Origin: an uncultured Marivita sp.
GTDB lineage: Bacteria > Pseudomonadota > Alphaproteobacteria > Rhodobacterales > Rhodobacteraceae
Direction: 5' to 3'
Length of the DNA: 64,000 bases
Assembly (NCBI RefSeq): GCF_947488135.1
Contig: NZ_CANKYW010000005.1
Span: 186,001 to 250,000 of the forward strand
Part shown: positions 25,384-33,827 of the stretch, piece after piece
Layout of the letters: each line of letters starts with the position of its first letter
Position numbering within the stretch: the first letter of the stretch is position 1
The notes under the pieces: generated by a model
Seen by the model: the letters and a program-made list of their open reading frames with translations, nothing else
Databases searched by the model: none
What the model was told of the DNA's origin: nothing
Position numbers and translations under genes: made by a program

Positions 25384-26348
25384 GCCGCGCCCTCACCTGC
25401 GAAAACATAATCAAGCGCGCCCGAGGCGTCGGGCATCGGCATCTCCAGCACTTCGGCAAGGATCGCTTTCATCTCCGCTGTCGCGGCCTTGCGGATCGCG
25501 TCCATCTCCTCGGCGGCGGCCTCGCCCATCTTGGCCTCGTAGATCAGGAGCGGGTCGCGCTCCTTGCGTTGGCGATTGCGCTCGGCGCGGTCGCGGTAAT
25601 GCTCAGGATCGCCCTCGAAATGGCCGCGAAAGCGGAAACATGTCGCTTCGATGAGGACTGGACCGTGACCGGCGCGCGCGTGGTCCATCGCTTCGGCAAA
25701 GGCCGGGGCGACGATGTCGGGGTCGGTCCCCTCCACACGCAGGCTCTTGGCGCCATAGGCCGAGGCGCGCTCGGCCACGGTTTCGGTGGGCGAGACCTCC
25801 CCGAAATCGACCGAGATCGCCAGAGTGTTGTTCTCGACCAACACGACAAGCGGAAGTTTTGCGGCGCCCGCCATCACCATTGTTTCGTGAAAGCCGCCGG
25901 TATGCGATCCGCCATCGCCCGAGACGCCCACGGCAACCGCGTCATCGCCGCGCAGACGGAAAGCATGGGCATAGCCAAGCGCCACGGGCAGCGAAGCGCC
26001 GACGATGCCGGTGGCCGAAAAGTTCGTCTTCGGGTCAAACGGATGCATATGCCCGCCGTGCCCCCGGCACAGCCCGGCCTCGCGCTCGCAGATTTCGGCC
26101 ATCAGCGCCTTGGGCTCCACCCCCTTGGCCAGCCCGTGAAAATGATTGCGATGGGTGGAGACGACCGCATCGGCGGCGCGCAGACTCTCGGCCATGCCTG
26201 CGCCCACGGCCTCCTGGCCGATGCCGATATGCAGCTCGCCATGGATCGCCTTGCGCTTCAGCGCCTCGAGGCAGGCCTCGTCGAAAGCGCGCATTTCGCA
26301 CATGCGGCGATAGCGCGTGGTCTGGGCATTGCTCAATGTCGGGCTCAC
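25380..26348 (-). CDS. TPP-dependent 2-oxoacid/acetoin dehydrogenase E1 component, alpha subunit
   Basis: The 322-residue protein contains the TPP/Mg motif GDGGSHTGGFHETMVMAGAAKLPLVVLVENN (GDG at 144-146, NN at 173-174), HGGHMHPFDPKTNFSATGIVGASLPVALG and the phosphorylation-loop-like RFRGHFEGD. The GTG at 26348 overlaps the stop of the VOC gene by GTGA and gives the expected N-terminus (MSPTLSNAQTTRYRRMCEMR). It binds the cofactor that cleaves a 2-oxo acid or diketone/acyloin. Confidence 0.9.
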   Translation of the reverse strand: MSPTLSNAQTTRYRRMCEMRAFDEACLEALKRKAIHGELHIGIGQEAVGAGMAESLRAADAVVSTHRNHFHGLAKGVEPKALMAEICEREAGLCRGHGGHMHPFDPKTNFSATGIVGASLPVALGYAHAFRLRGDDAVAVGVSGDGGSHTGGFHETMVMAGAAKLPLVVLVENNTLAISVDFGEVSPTETVAERASAYGAKSLRVEGTDPDIVAPAFAEAMDHARAGHGPVLIEATCFRFRGHFEGDPEHYRDRAERNRQRKERDPLLIYEAKMGEAAAEEMDAIRKAATAEMKAILAEVLEMPMPDASGALDYVFAGEGAA

Positions 26349-26782
26349 TCGAAAAGCTCCTCTAGTTCGACAACGAGATCGCCGGGCGCACGTATATAGG
26401 CGGAGCGGCCCTCGTTGAATGTGGTGATCTCGCCAACGGAGCTTGCGCCCCCCTGCGTCGCGCACTTCATGGCGGTGGCGAGGTCAGGCACGATGAAGGA
26501 AATATGGGCAGAGGGCAGGCGCGCGTCGGCGACTAGTGATGCGGTTCTGTTGGCGCAGGAAATCAGCTCGATCCGCTGGCCGCTCGCCGGATCCGTGAGC
26601 TGCATCAGCCGCGTTGCGACCTGCTCCGATCCGGTCATCCGTGCAAACTCGGCGGCAATCTCCACCGGGCCGAAAGCGGGCAAAAAGCCGAAAACGGTGA
26701 CTAGAAATCCGGCGGCAGCATCGAGATCCCGAACCATGAGCGAGGTGTGATCGAGCCGTGCATTGGCGATACGGTCGCTCAT
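26345..26782 (-). CDS. VOC-superfamily (glyoxalase-like) protein
   Basis: This 145-residue protein shows two beta-alpha-beta-beta-beta units: LDHTSLMVRDLDAAAGFLVTVFGFLPAFG at the start and AHISFIVPDLATAMKCATQGGASSVGEITTF, ending SAYIRAPGDLVVELEELFE with a metal-ligand-like Glu. Members include glyoxalase I, epimerases and lyases. It is the first gene of the long minus-strand operon, so its product may act on the first intermediate. Function not determinable. Confidence 0.85.
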   Translation of the reverse strand: MSDRIANARLDHTSLMVRDLDAAAGFLVTVFGFLPAFGPVEIAAEFARMTGSEQVATRLMQLTDPASGQRIELISCANRTASLVADARLPSAHISFIVPDLATAMKCATQGGASSVGEITTFNEGRSAYIRAPGDLVVELEELFE

Positions 26783-26810
26783 AAAGCCTCATCCCCCGAC
26801 GGATTGTCAA

Positions 26811-26822
26811 ATTGTATCCAAT
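26811..26822. promoter_or_regulatory. Candidate GntR operator in the divergent promoter
   Basis: ATTGTATCCAAT is one base from the perfect palindrome ATTGTATACAAT, a form often bound by FCD-type GntR repressors. It lies in the 130-bp gap between the VOC gene and the divergent GntR gene, where a shared operator is expected. Confidence 0.5.
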
Positions 26823-26912
26823 CAGTATTTGTGGCCAATTCAAGGTTGTCAACCCACTTGTGTTGAGTGCACCATGAAGATATCGGACGTGCCGCACCGA
26901 GGACGGAAGACG

Positions 26913-27569
26913 ATGAACAAATATGCAGCCGTGCAAGATCAACACCGCTCCGCCCAGAGCCGCGTAGCCGAATATCTGCGCCAGGAGATTCGCTCTGGCC
27001 GGATGGCGGGCGGGACGCCCGTGGTCGCGGCGCCCATCGCCGAGCATCTCGGCGTCAGCCGCATGCCCGTGCGTGAGGCGATCCAACAGCTTGCCAATGA
27101 CGGTTTCGTCACTATCCGCTCAAATCGAAGCGCAGTGGTGACCGAGTTTGGCCCCGGGGATATTGCCGATCTTTACGAGATGCGCGCGGCGCTCGAGGGC
27201 TATGCGATGCGCCATGTCGCGCAGAACATCGACGCGCGCGGCATACAGGAGGCTGAGCTTGCCCTAATGCGGCTCGATCAGGCGCGAGAGGACGTCAACT
27301 GGTTCGTCTCGGCCCATGACATCTATCATGATGCGTTGTTGGCATATTGCCCGCGCGCACAGATGGTCGAGGAGATCCGGCGTATCCGGCACGTGACAGA
27401 GCCATATCTGCGGCTCAATCTGCGCGCGGGGCTAACGGCATTCGCCAATACCACGGATGAGCACAGCGAGTTGCTCGATGCGGTGAGGAGTGGCGAGCCG
27501 GATCGGGCAGAGGACGAGATGAGGCGGCACATTCTACGCTTTGACGTGCGCGAAATCTTTCCGGCCTGA
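26913..27569 (+). CDS. GntR-family transcriptional regulator (FCD type)
   Basis: The 218-residue protein has an N-terminal winged helix (AEYLRQEIRSGRMAGGTPVVAAPIAEHLGVSRMPVREAIQQLANDGFV, about 19-66) and an all-helical FCD effector domain. Its metal-binding pattern is visible as D/H residues in DIADLYEMRAALEGYAM, HDIYHDAL and DEHSELLDAV...MRRHI. The ATG at 26913 follows a purine-rich GGACGGAAG; an ATG 39 bp upstream is possible. Divergent from the catabolic operon, it most likely represses it until an acidic intermediate binds. Confidence 0.9.
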   Translation: MNKYAAVQDQHRSAQSRVAEYLRQEIRSGRMAGGTPVVAAPIAEHLGVSRMPVREAIQQLANDGFVTIRSNRSAVVTEFGPGDIADLYEMRAALEGYAMRHVAQNIDARGIQEAELALMRLDQAREDVNWFVSAHDIYHDALLAYCPRAQMVEEIRRIRHVTEPYLRLNLRAGLTAFANTTDEHSELLDAVRSGEPDRAEDEMRRHILRFDVREIFPA

Positions 27570-27806
27570 GGCAGGTTGCCCGGCAGCGGCCATTCGCACC
27601 TGGCTTTTGTGTCTCCGGGCTTGACCTCTCACTCGGAAGACCAGGTAAGAAATCGCCTGATTGTGCGAATGAATAAAGGGATATCGCCCAGTCGCTGTGA
27701 GAGCGGCTTTAGAGTTGTTGCCGACCGCGAGCTGCGCAACTGGGATTGCCAACTTGTTTGCGGTGCGGCGCTTGGTTTGGCGTTGGGTATGAATATACCA
27801 TTCTCC

Positions 27807-28416
27807 ATGCCGCGCTTGAAAGGCCACCGTTTGCCTCGTGAAATCGCTGCATATGCCGTCTGGGTCTACCATCGCTTCGCGATCAGCACGGTGCATGTCG
27901 AGGATCTTCTTGCTGATCGGGGTGTGATCGTCAGCCGGGAAACGACCGGAAAATGGGTGAAGTGCTTTGGCCGCCACTTTGCCAATTGCATCAGGCGCGA
28001 CAGACTGGCCGCCGGCGACATTGGCACCTGGGTGAGGTCGTCATCCCAATCAACCTGAAAGTACTGGCTCTGGCGGGCCGTCGACGCTATCGGCGACGTC
28101 CGTGATATTCTCGTTCAGCCAAAGCGCAACGCCAAGGCTGCAAGACGTTTTCTGGCAGGGCTGATTGAGCGGCTCGGAGATCCCCGTGTCGTCATCACGG
28201 ACAAGTTACGCAGTTTTTTCAGGCCGATCCGGGACTTGGCGCAGGATGCAGAACATCGCGCATTCAAGGGCTTGAACAAACGGATCGAAGGATCACAGAG
28301 GCCAACACGAAAACGCGGGAAGTTGATGGGGCGGTTCAAATCGCCCCGGCAGGCACAAAGATTCCTGGCTGCGTATGACCAGATCAACATCGTTTTTCGC
28401 CCACGACGCCATTAAC
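27807..28416 (+). pseudogene. IS6-family transposase, multiply frameshifted
   Basis: Family blocks appear in order but in different frames. MPRLKGHRLPREIAAYAVWVYHRFAISTVHVEDLLADRGVIVSRETTGKWV and FGRHFANCIRRDRLAAGD come first. The later DKLRSFFRPIRDLAQDAEHRAFKGLNKRIEGS and TRKRGKLMGRFKSPRQAQRFLAAYDQINIVFRPRRH are recoverable after frame changes. The DDE protein is therefore dead. It lies between the GntR gene and the mobilisation region and may have helped join these modules. Confidence 0.85.
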
Positions 28417-28607
28417 TCTCCGCCGTCTGATACCGCCACGCAAGGTCCGATGCTTTCAACCTCTGGCGAGGCTATTCTGCCGAAATGATCGTCTGACAGG
28501 TAGAGTTCTCGCCCCTCCCAAATAGGCTAAAAAAGTTGGCAGTCCCTTCTCGGTTTCCGTTACCCTATAACGGGTAGCTGATAGGCGGTCAGGGCGGCAA
28601 CTATAAT

Positions 28608-28743
28608 GGCCCACCTTATGGCCCTTCCAGAATCTCGGCGCCCCGAAGGGCCCACCTTATGGCCCTTCCAGAATCTCGGCGCCCCGAAGGGCGCACTTAT
28701 GCAAAGCCGATTCCTGCGGCGTCGAGATTTGCCGAAATCGGCT
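28608..28743 (-). other. Candidate oriT: three 41-bp-phased nic-like boxes and an adjacent inverted repeat
   Basis: A 41-bp unit (28608-28648) is repeated exactly at 28649-28689, and a third, diverged unit begins at 28690. Each starts with GGCCCACCTTATGG or, in the third, GGCGCACTTATGC. On the minus strand the third reads TAAGTGCGCCCT (28688-28699), one base from the IncQ-type nic region TAAATGCGCCCT. On its 5' side in that strand is an inverted repeat AGCCGATT/AATCGGCT (28705-28712, 28736-28743), the arrangement of IncQ origins. The relaxase gene starts 115 bp further on. Confidence 0.65.
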
Positions 28744-28771
28744 CCAAAGCAAGCCCCGCTGAAAAGACGGC

Positions 28772-28809
28772 TGACCCGGTGGCCCATGTCGGGGCATGGG
28801 CCGGGGTCA
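28772..28809. repeat. Hairpin upstream of the relaxase gene
   Basis: GGCCCATG (28781-28788) and CATGGGCC (28795-28802) pair perfectly around a 6-nt loop, with outer TGACCC/GGGTCA arms. It lies 50 bp before the relaxase start and could be part of the transfer origin or an autoregulatory operator. Confidence 0.5.
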
Positions 28810-28858
28810 GCAGCGGCGTGCGTCTGCATCGTCTGTGTCATGGGGCGGGGTAGGGCGG

Positions 28859-30160
28859 ATGGCCAGCTACCACCTCTCCGTGAAGACGATCAAACGCAGC
28901 GCCGGGCGCTCTGCCACGGCAGCCGCCGCCTACCGTGTCGGGGAGCGCATCGAGTGCCAGCGCGAAGGTCGCGTCCACGATTACACCCGTAAGCGGGGTA
29001 TCGAGGAGACCTTCATCCTGACCCCGAAGGACGCGCCGGACTGGGCCACGGATCGGTCCCGCCTCTGGAACGAGGTCGAGGCCAGCGAGACCCGCCGCAA
29101 TTCCGTCACCGCCCGAGAGTGGGAGCTGGCCCTGCCGTCCGAGATCAGCGCCGAGGACCGATCCCAGATCACGCGCGACTTCGCCCAGGAGCTGGTCAGC
29201 CGCTATGGCGTCGCCGTCGATGTGGCGATCCACGCGCCGCACCGTGACGGCGATCAACGCAACCACCATGCCCATGTGCTGACCTCGACCCGCAAGCTGG
29301 AACCGGAGGGCTTCACCGACAAGACCCGCGTGCTCGATTCCGCGAAGACCGGCGGCGTCGAGATCGAGCAGATGCGCGGCAGCTGGGCCGAGTTGCAGAA
29401 CCGCGCGCTGGAGCGGGCAGGAGAGGTGGAGCGTGTTGATCACCGGTCGCTCGACGCGCAGCGGGAAGCTGCGGTGGAGCGCGGTGATCAGCTTTCCGCA
29501 GAGGGGCTGGACCGCGACCCGGAGCTGAAGCTGGGACCGGCAGCGAACTCGATGGAGCGGCGCGAGAAGGCGGCAGCGGAGCGCGAGGGCCGGGAATACG
29601 TCCCTGTCACCGAACGCGGGGCCGTGGTCCATGCCGCCCGTCAGGCGCGCGCCGCCTTCCGCGAGCTGCGCGAACGGTTCGACATCGCACGGGAGACCTA
29701 TGGGGCCGAGCGGGACGCGGGGCAGGGGCGTGTCTCCGCCGGTCTGGCAGCGCTCAGGGCGGCGGCCGCGAAAGAGCGCGGCGGGCGGGCCGGGCCGGAG
29801 GACATGAAGGAACGTCTGGCGCGCGTCGTGGGTCGGTCAGAGGACCGGGACGACGCGCCGAAGCCGGAACGCCGCAACTACGCGCGGGAGCGCCTGAAGG
29901 AGATCATGGAGAAGGACGCCGGGCGCGACGGCCAGGCGGCCATTCACAAGCTGGACGGGCACAGCGATCCCGAGCTTGGCGAAGACACCGGGCGCGAGGC
30001 CCGCAAGCCGTCCGTGAACGAACGCCTGAAGGACGTGCTGAACAAGCCGCGCGAGAAGCTGGAGATTGAGGGCGACCGTGACCAGGCGAAGGATCAGGAG
30101 GTCGAGAACGACCGCGAGATTGATCGGGACATAGACCGTGATCCGGGCCTCAGTCACTGA
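28859..30160 (+). CDS. MobA/MobL-family (MobQ) relaxase
   Basis: The 433-residue protein begins MASYHLSVKTIKRSAGRSATAAAAYR, placing a tyrosine at position 25, as in RSF1010 MobA. The histidine metal site follows as IHAPHRDGDQRNHHAHVL (H125, H128, H136, H137, H139). After about residue 240 it turns into a highly charged helical tail (RDREIDRDIDRDPG) with no recognised helicase or primase. The ATG at 28859 was chosen because the relaxase N-terminus is then exact. It would nick the nearby oriT and pilot the strand into a host plasmid's secretion channel. No TraD or type IV secretion genes are in the window, so transfer would be by mobilisation only. Confidence 0.92.
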   Translation: MASYHLSVKTIKRSAGRSATAAAAYRVGERIECQREGRVHDYTRKRGIEETFILTPKDAPDWATDRSRLWNEVEASETRRNSVTAREWELALPSEISAEDRSQITRDFAQELVSRYGVAVDVAIHAPHRDGDQRNHHAHVLTSTRKLEPEGFTDKTRVLDSAKTGGVEIEQMRGSWAELQNRALERAGEVERVDHRSLDAQREAAVERGDQLSAEGLDRDPELKLGPAANSMERREKAAAEREGREYVPVTERGAVVHAARQARAAFRELRERFDIARETYGAERDAGQGRVSAGLAALRAAAAKERGGRAGPEDMKERLARVVGRSEDRDDAPKPERRNYARERLKEIMEKDAGRDGQAAIHKLDGHSDPELGEDTGREARKPSVNERLKDVLNKPREKLEIEGDRDQAKDQEVENDREIDRDIDRDPGLSH

Positions 30161-30359
30161 CGAGACGGTGTGAGGTCTTTTCTCCGTTCTTCATTGGGAT
30201 GCTCGCCTGAGAGAACTCAACGCCGATCAGGAAGGAAATCACCCCGATTGTAGTTTATCATCTTGCTCCACCCTGCTCATGAGGCGAAGCCTCCTGCAAA
30301 TTCAGTGCCTTTGGATAAATACCAGGCACACCTTCTGACCTCATGCGAGAAAAACTTGG

Positions 30360-31091
30360 CTAGGGTGCCATGTAAACCCCACCGTTTACGTCGATTACGG
30401 TGCCCGTAATGTAACCAGCACCGGGGCTGCACAAAAAAGCGATGGGTGCTGCGACTTCCTCTGCCCGTCCCATGCGTTGCATAGGCACGTTGCGGGTATC
30501 GACGGTCTGGCCGGACATCATCGGTGTCTCAATCGAGGCGGGAGCAACCACGTTCACAGTAATGCCATTTGCCGCCTCGCGCTTGGCGAGCCACTTAGAA
30601 AAGGCGTTCAGCCCGCCCTTGGAAGCGACGTAGTGTGCGCCTGCGACCAGCCCGCCATGGCGACCGGCCAGTGAACTGACCAGAACGACGCGCCCGCCCT
30701 TACCTTCCGCCCGCATCCGACCGCAGGCCGCGCGGCAAAGGTATATGACTCCTTTGAGATTGACGTCCAGCACCCGGTCCATCACCGAGTCCCAGTCCGC
30801 ATCTTGCCAATCGTCCCAAGGACAAAGGGCAGCACTGACGACTACCGCGTCAAGTCGGTCCAACTCAGCGATCAACTTTGCCATCGCTTCGCTATCCGCC
30901 ATGTCGCAGGCCACCGCGCGGGCCTTACCGCCACCCGCCTCGATTTCCGACGCCAGAGCGTCCGGTGCCATCAGGTCCGCCAGAACGGCCGTTGCACCCA
31001 TCGAGGCGACCAGGCGTGCGCTGGCGGCACCGATTCCGCTGCCTGCCCCTATCAGAAATATTGTCATACCAGAAAGCGAAAAAGACTCCAT
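30360..31091 (-). CDS. Short-chain dehydrogenase/reductase, probable sugar dehydrogenase
   Basis: This 243-residue SDR has GAGSGIGAASARL, a DMADSEAM acidic turn, VLVSSLAGRHG and YVASKGGLNAFSKWLA, plus a C-terminus GAGYITGTVIDVNGGVYM. It is divergent from the sugar ABC operon and shares its regulatory region (ATACCA-type box). Oxidation of the imported sugar to its lactone would supply the lactonase-like amidohydrolase downstream of the transporter; this role is an inference. Confidence 0.88.
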   Translation of the reverse strand: MESFSLSGMTIFLIGAGSGIGAASARLVASMGATAVLADLMAPDALASEIEAGGGKARAVACDMADSEAMAKLIAELDRLDAVVVSAALCPWDDWQDADWDSVMDRVLDVNLKGVIYLCRAACGRMRAEGKGGRVVLVSSLAGRHGGLVAGAHYVASKGGLNAFSKWLAKREAANGITVNVVAPASIETPMMSGQTVDTRNVPMQRMGRAEEVAAPIAFLCSPGAGYITGTVIDVNGGVYMAP

Positions 31092-31167
31092 ATTGTCCGA
31101 TAACCTCCAAATATGCCGCTATATAAGGCCTTATTTGGCCATCCTTCTAACGCATAGCAGAAAATAC

Positions 31168-31181
31168 TTGTCATACCAAAT
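31168..31181. promoter_or_regulatory. ATACCAAA operator box, SDR/sugar-ABC divergent promoter
   Basis: TTGTCATACCAAAT lies in the 147-bp gap between the SDR and the ABC binding-protein gene. Matching boxes occur before the dehydratase gene (41134-41147) and twice in the TRAP divergent promoter (43726-43737, 43845-43856). It resembles half of the AATTGGTATACCAATT operators of FadR/UxuR-type GntR proteins. Confidence 0.55.
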
Positions 31182-31238
31182 GGAATCTGTAGTCTTCTGC
31201 GTCATCGGCGATTTGCCGACATTGGGAGGAGATCACAA

Positions 31239-32324
31239 ATGACACGCAGACTACTGACATTGGCGACCTGTCTGACGCTGGGTGCCGCGCCGTTGTATGC
31301 GGACATCGTGGAGGACGCGCGCGCTAATATCGAGAAATGGGCAGGGCCGCAGACTACATGGGAAGGCCCTGAAAGTGCGCCAAAGCCCGAACCAGGCAAG
31401 AAAATCGCCTACCTCAGCAACGACGAAAACAACGATGCCTCTCGTGCCTGGGGTGAGGCCATCAAGGCTGCGGGCGAAAAGATTGGATGGGAGGTTACCA
31501 TCATCGACGGACAGGCATCGCCCATTGGCTGGGCTCGTGGCTTCAATCAGGCAGTGGCCCTTGGCGTCGACGGCATCATTATGTCGACAGACGCAGCCAG
31601 CCTCGCCGAGCCCATCGGGAACGCCAAGGCGGCGGGCATCCCGGTCGTCGGCATTCACTCAGGCCCGTTCCCCGGCCCGAGCGAAGAACTGGGACTCTTC
31701 ACCAATATTCAGCAGGACCCCCGCGAGATCGGGCAGGCGCAGGCCGACTGGATCATCGCGGATTCGGACGGAAAGGCGCGGGTCGTTGTGACCAGCCACA
31801 ACGAGTTTGCCATCGCCGAAGCAAAAAGTCGTGCGACCGAGGAGCGCCTAAAGGCATGCGAAGGCTGCGAGGTGCTGGACTATGTTAATTCTCCCATCGC
31901 CGAGGTCGCGCAGCGCCAGCCGCAGCTTGTCACCTCGTGGGTTCAGAAATACGGAACACCGCTCTATGTCACGGCGGTGGCGGATTACACGCTCGACTTC
32001 CAGGTGCCCGCGCTACGCAGTGCTGCTGTGCCCGAGGGCGATGTGAAACTGGTGGGCGCCGATGGACAAGACAGCGCTTATGCTCGCATCCGGCGTGGCG
32101 AATATCAGGTTGTCACCGTATCCGAGCCAGTGGACATGCAGGGTTATCAGGCAATTGATGAAATAAACCGCGCGCTGCATGGTCAGCCGCCCAGCGGTTT
32201 CGTTCAGGCACCTTATGTCGTGACCATCGACAACGTCGATGCTGAAGGAGGCGACACGAATGCCTTTGTGCCATCCAACGACTACGCGGCGAAATACCTC
32301 GAACTCTGGGGAGTGGTCGAATAA
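31239..32324 (+). CDS. Sugar ABC transporter substrate-binding protein (RbsB-like)
   Basis: The 361-residue protein has a Sec signal (MTRRLLTLATCLTLGAAPLYA) and a type-I periplasmic fold. Blocks are KKIAYLSNDENNDASRAWGEAIKAAGEKIGWEVTIIDGQ, VALGVDGIIMSTDAASLAEPI and GIPVVGIHSG. It captures a monosaccharide or sugar derivative in the periplasm. It is immediately followed by its ATPase gene with no gap, so no stem-loop attenuator separates them here. Confidence 0.9.
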   Translation: MTRRLLTLATCLTLGAAPLYADIVEDARANIEKWAGPQTTWEGPESAPKPEPGKKIAYLSNDENNDASRAWGEAIKAAGEKIGWEVTIIDGQASPIGWARGFNQAVALGVDGIIMSTDAASLAEPIGNAKAAGIPVVGIHSGPFPGPSEELGLFTNIQQDPREIGQAQADWIIADSDGKARVVVTSHNEFAIAEAKSRATEERLKACEGCEVLDYVNSPIAEVAQRQPQLVTSWVQKYGTPLYVTAVADYTLDFQVPALRSAAVPEGDVKLVGADGQDSAYARIRRGEYQVVTVSEPVDMQGYQAIDEINRALHGQPPSGFVQAPYVVTIDNVDAEGGDTNAFVPSNDYAAKYLELWGVVE

Positions 32325-33827
32325 ATGGCCCTGCCCGCAGAATCCTCCCCGGCACCCGGTGGCGTTCTCTTGGACGTCGCCGGGCTGACGAAACGGTTTG
32401 GTGGGACACTGGCGCTGGACCGGGTGGATTTCCGGGTGGAAACTGGCACCGTTCATGCCTTTCTGGGGGAAAATGGCGCGGGCAAATCGACGCTTATAAA
32501 GGTGTTGGCGGGCGTGCATCTACCGGACGGCGGGCAAGTCAGCGGCCCTGCGGGTTCTTTGCGCCCAGGCCAGCCGCTGACGGGCGTAGCCTTTGTTCAT
32601 CAGGACCTTGGCCTGGTTGATACGCTGAGCGTGGCCGAGAACATCGCACTCGGTATAGGATTTCCTCGCCGTTTTGGCTTGATTGATTGGCGTGCGGCGC
32701 AGACGCGTGCTGGCGAGGTGCTGCGCGGGATGGAGCTCGATTTTGAGCCCGATGAACCGGTCGGTCGGCTGGGTGCTGCTGAAAAGTCGATGGTGGCCAT
32801 CGCCCGCGCCGTCGCGGCCGATGCACAGGTGCTGATCCTGGACGAACCTACCGCCACACTGCCGACACAGGACGTGGAGGCGCTGCACCACGCCATCCGC
32901 CGCCTGACCGCGCGCGGTATGGGTATCGTCTATGTCACGCACCGGCTGGACGAGGTATTCCAGATCGCCGACCAGGTGACGGTGCTGCGCGACGGGCGGT
33001 GCTGCCACACCGGCGCCGTGGCGGATTGCTCGTCCGAGGAACTTGTCGCTCATATCATCGGTCGCGGGGCCGGATCGATGTTCCCCACTCTGCTGGAACC
33101 GGGCCGGAACGAGGTTCTGGACGTGCACGACCTGCGGTCCAAGACGGTCGGGCCGGTGTCATTCAAGCTGCACGCGGCAGAGGTGCTGGGGCTGGTCGGG
33201 TTGCGCAACTCCGGACAGGACACTGCCGGTCGGCTGATCGCCGGGGCGCTGATGCCGCGCGGCGGATCGGTGCAGATCGCTGGAAAGGCGGTGCCGCCGG
33301 GCGATCTGCGTGCGGCCATCGCCGCCGGGCTTGGCTTCGTATCGTCCAAACGGGTGGAAGAAAGCCTCGCGATGGGCATGAACATCCGCGAGAACTTGTT
33401 CCTCGACCCCGGACTGCTGGAACTGAAACGCATCAATACGCGGCACGAGGCACAACTCGCGCACGGCCTACTGGACCGCTTCGGCGTGCGCCCGCCGCAG
33501 CCCGAACGGCTGATCTCTACCCTTTCGGGCGGCAACCAGCAGAAAGTCGTGCTGGGCCGCTGGCTCGAAACCGGTCGCCGGGTGCTGGTGCTTGAGGAAC
33601 CCACGATCGGGGTGGACGTCGGCGCAAGGTCCGACATCTACGCGCTTCTCAACGAAGCGCAGGAACTAGGCATGGGCGTCATCGTGATTTCCTCGGACTT
33701 CGAGGAGATCGCGGGCCTGTGCCACCGCGCGCTGGTCTTCGACCGGGGCCGCGTCGTGCGCGAACTGGCCCGCGACGAACTGACCGTTGACCGTCTGGCC
33801 AAGGTAACCGGGAGGCAGGAGAAATGA
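32325..33827 (+). CDS. Sugar ABC transporter ATP-binding protein (RbsA-like, two NBDs)
   Basis: This 500-residue protein has a first NBD with Walker A GENGAGKST and Walker B LILDEPTATL. The second, degenerate NBD has GLRNSGQDT in place of Walker A but a normal signature LSGGNQQKVVLGRWL and Walker B LVLEEPTIGVD, as is usual for RbsA/MglA proteins. It drives uptake with the RbsC-like permease, whose start overlaps its stop by 4 bp. Confidence 0.93.
   Translation: MALPAESSPAPGGVLLDVAGLTKRFGGTLALDRVDFRVETGTVHAFLGENGAGKSTLIKVLAGVHLPDGGQVSGPAGSLRPGQPLTGVAFVHQDLGLVDTLSVAENIALGIGFPRRFGLIDWRAAQTRAGEVLRGMELDFEPDEPVGRLGAAEKSMVAIARAVAADAQVLILDEPTATLPTQDVEALHHAIRRLTARGMGIVYVTHRLDEVFQIADQVTVLRDGRCCHTGAVADCSSEELVAHIIGRGAGSMFPTLLEPGRNEVLDVHDLRSKTVGPVSFKLHAAEVLGLVGLRNSGQDTAGRLIAGALMPRGGSVQIAGKAVPPGDLRAAIAAGLGFVSSKRVEESLAMGMNIRENLFLDPGLLELKRINTRHEAQLAHGLLDRFGVRPPQPERLISTLSGGNQQKVVLGRWLETGRRVLVLEEPTIGVDVGARSDIYALLNEAQELGMGVIVISSDFEEIAGLCHRALVFDRGRVVRELARDELTVDRLAKVTGRQEK

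Noticed and set aside
28608-28702. Tandem repeat as a CRISPR array
   Set aside because: Only two exact copies and one diverged copy, repeated end to end with no unique spacers, and no cas genes.
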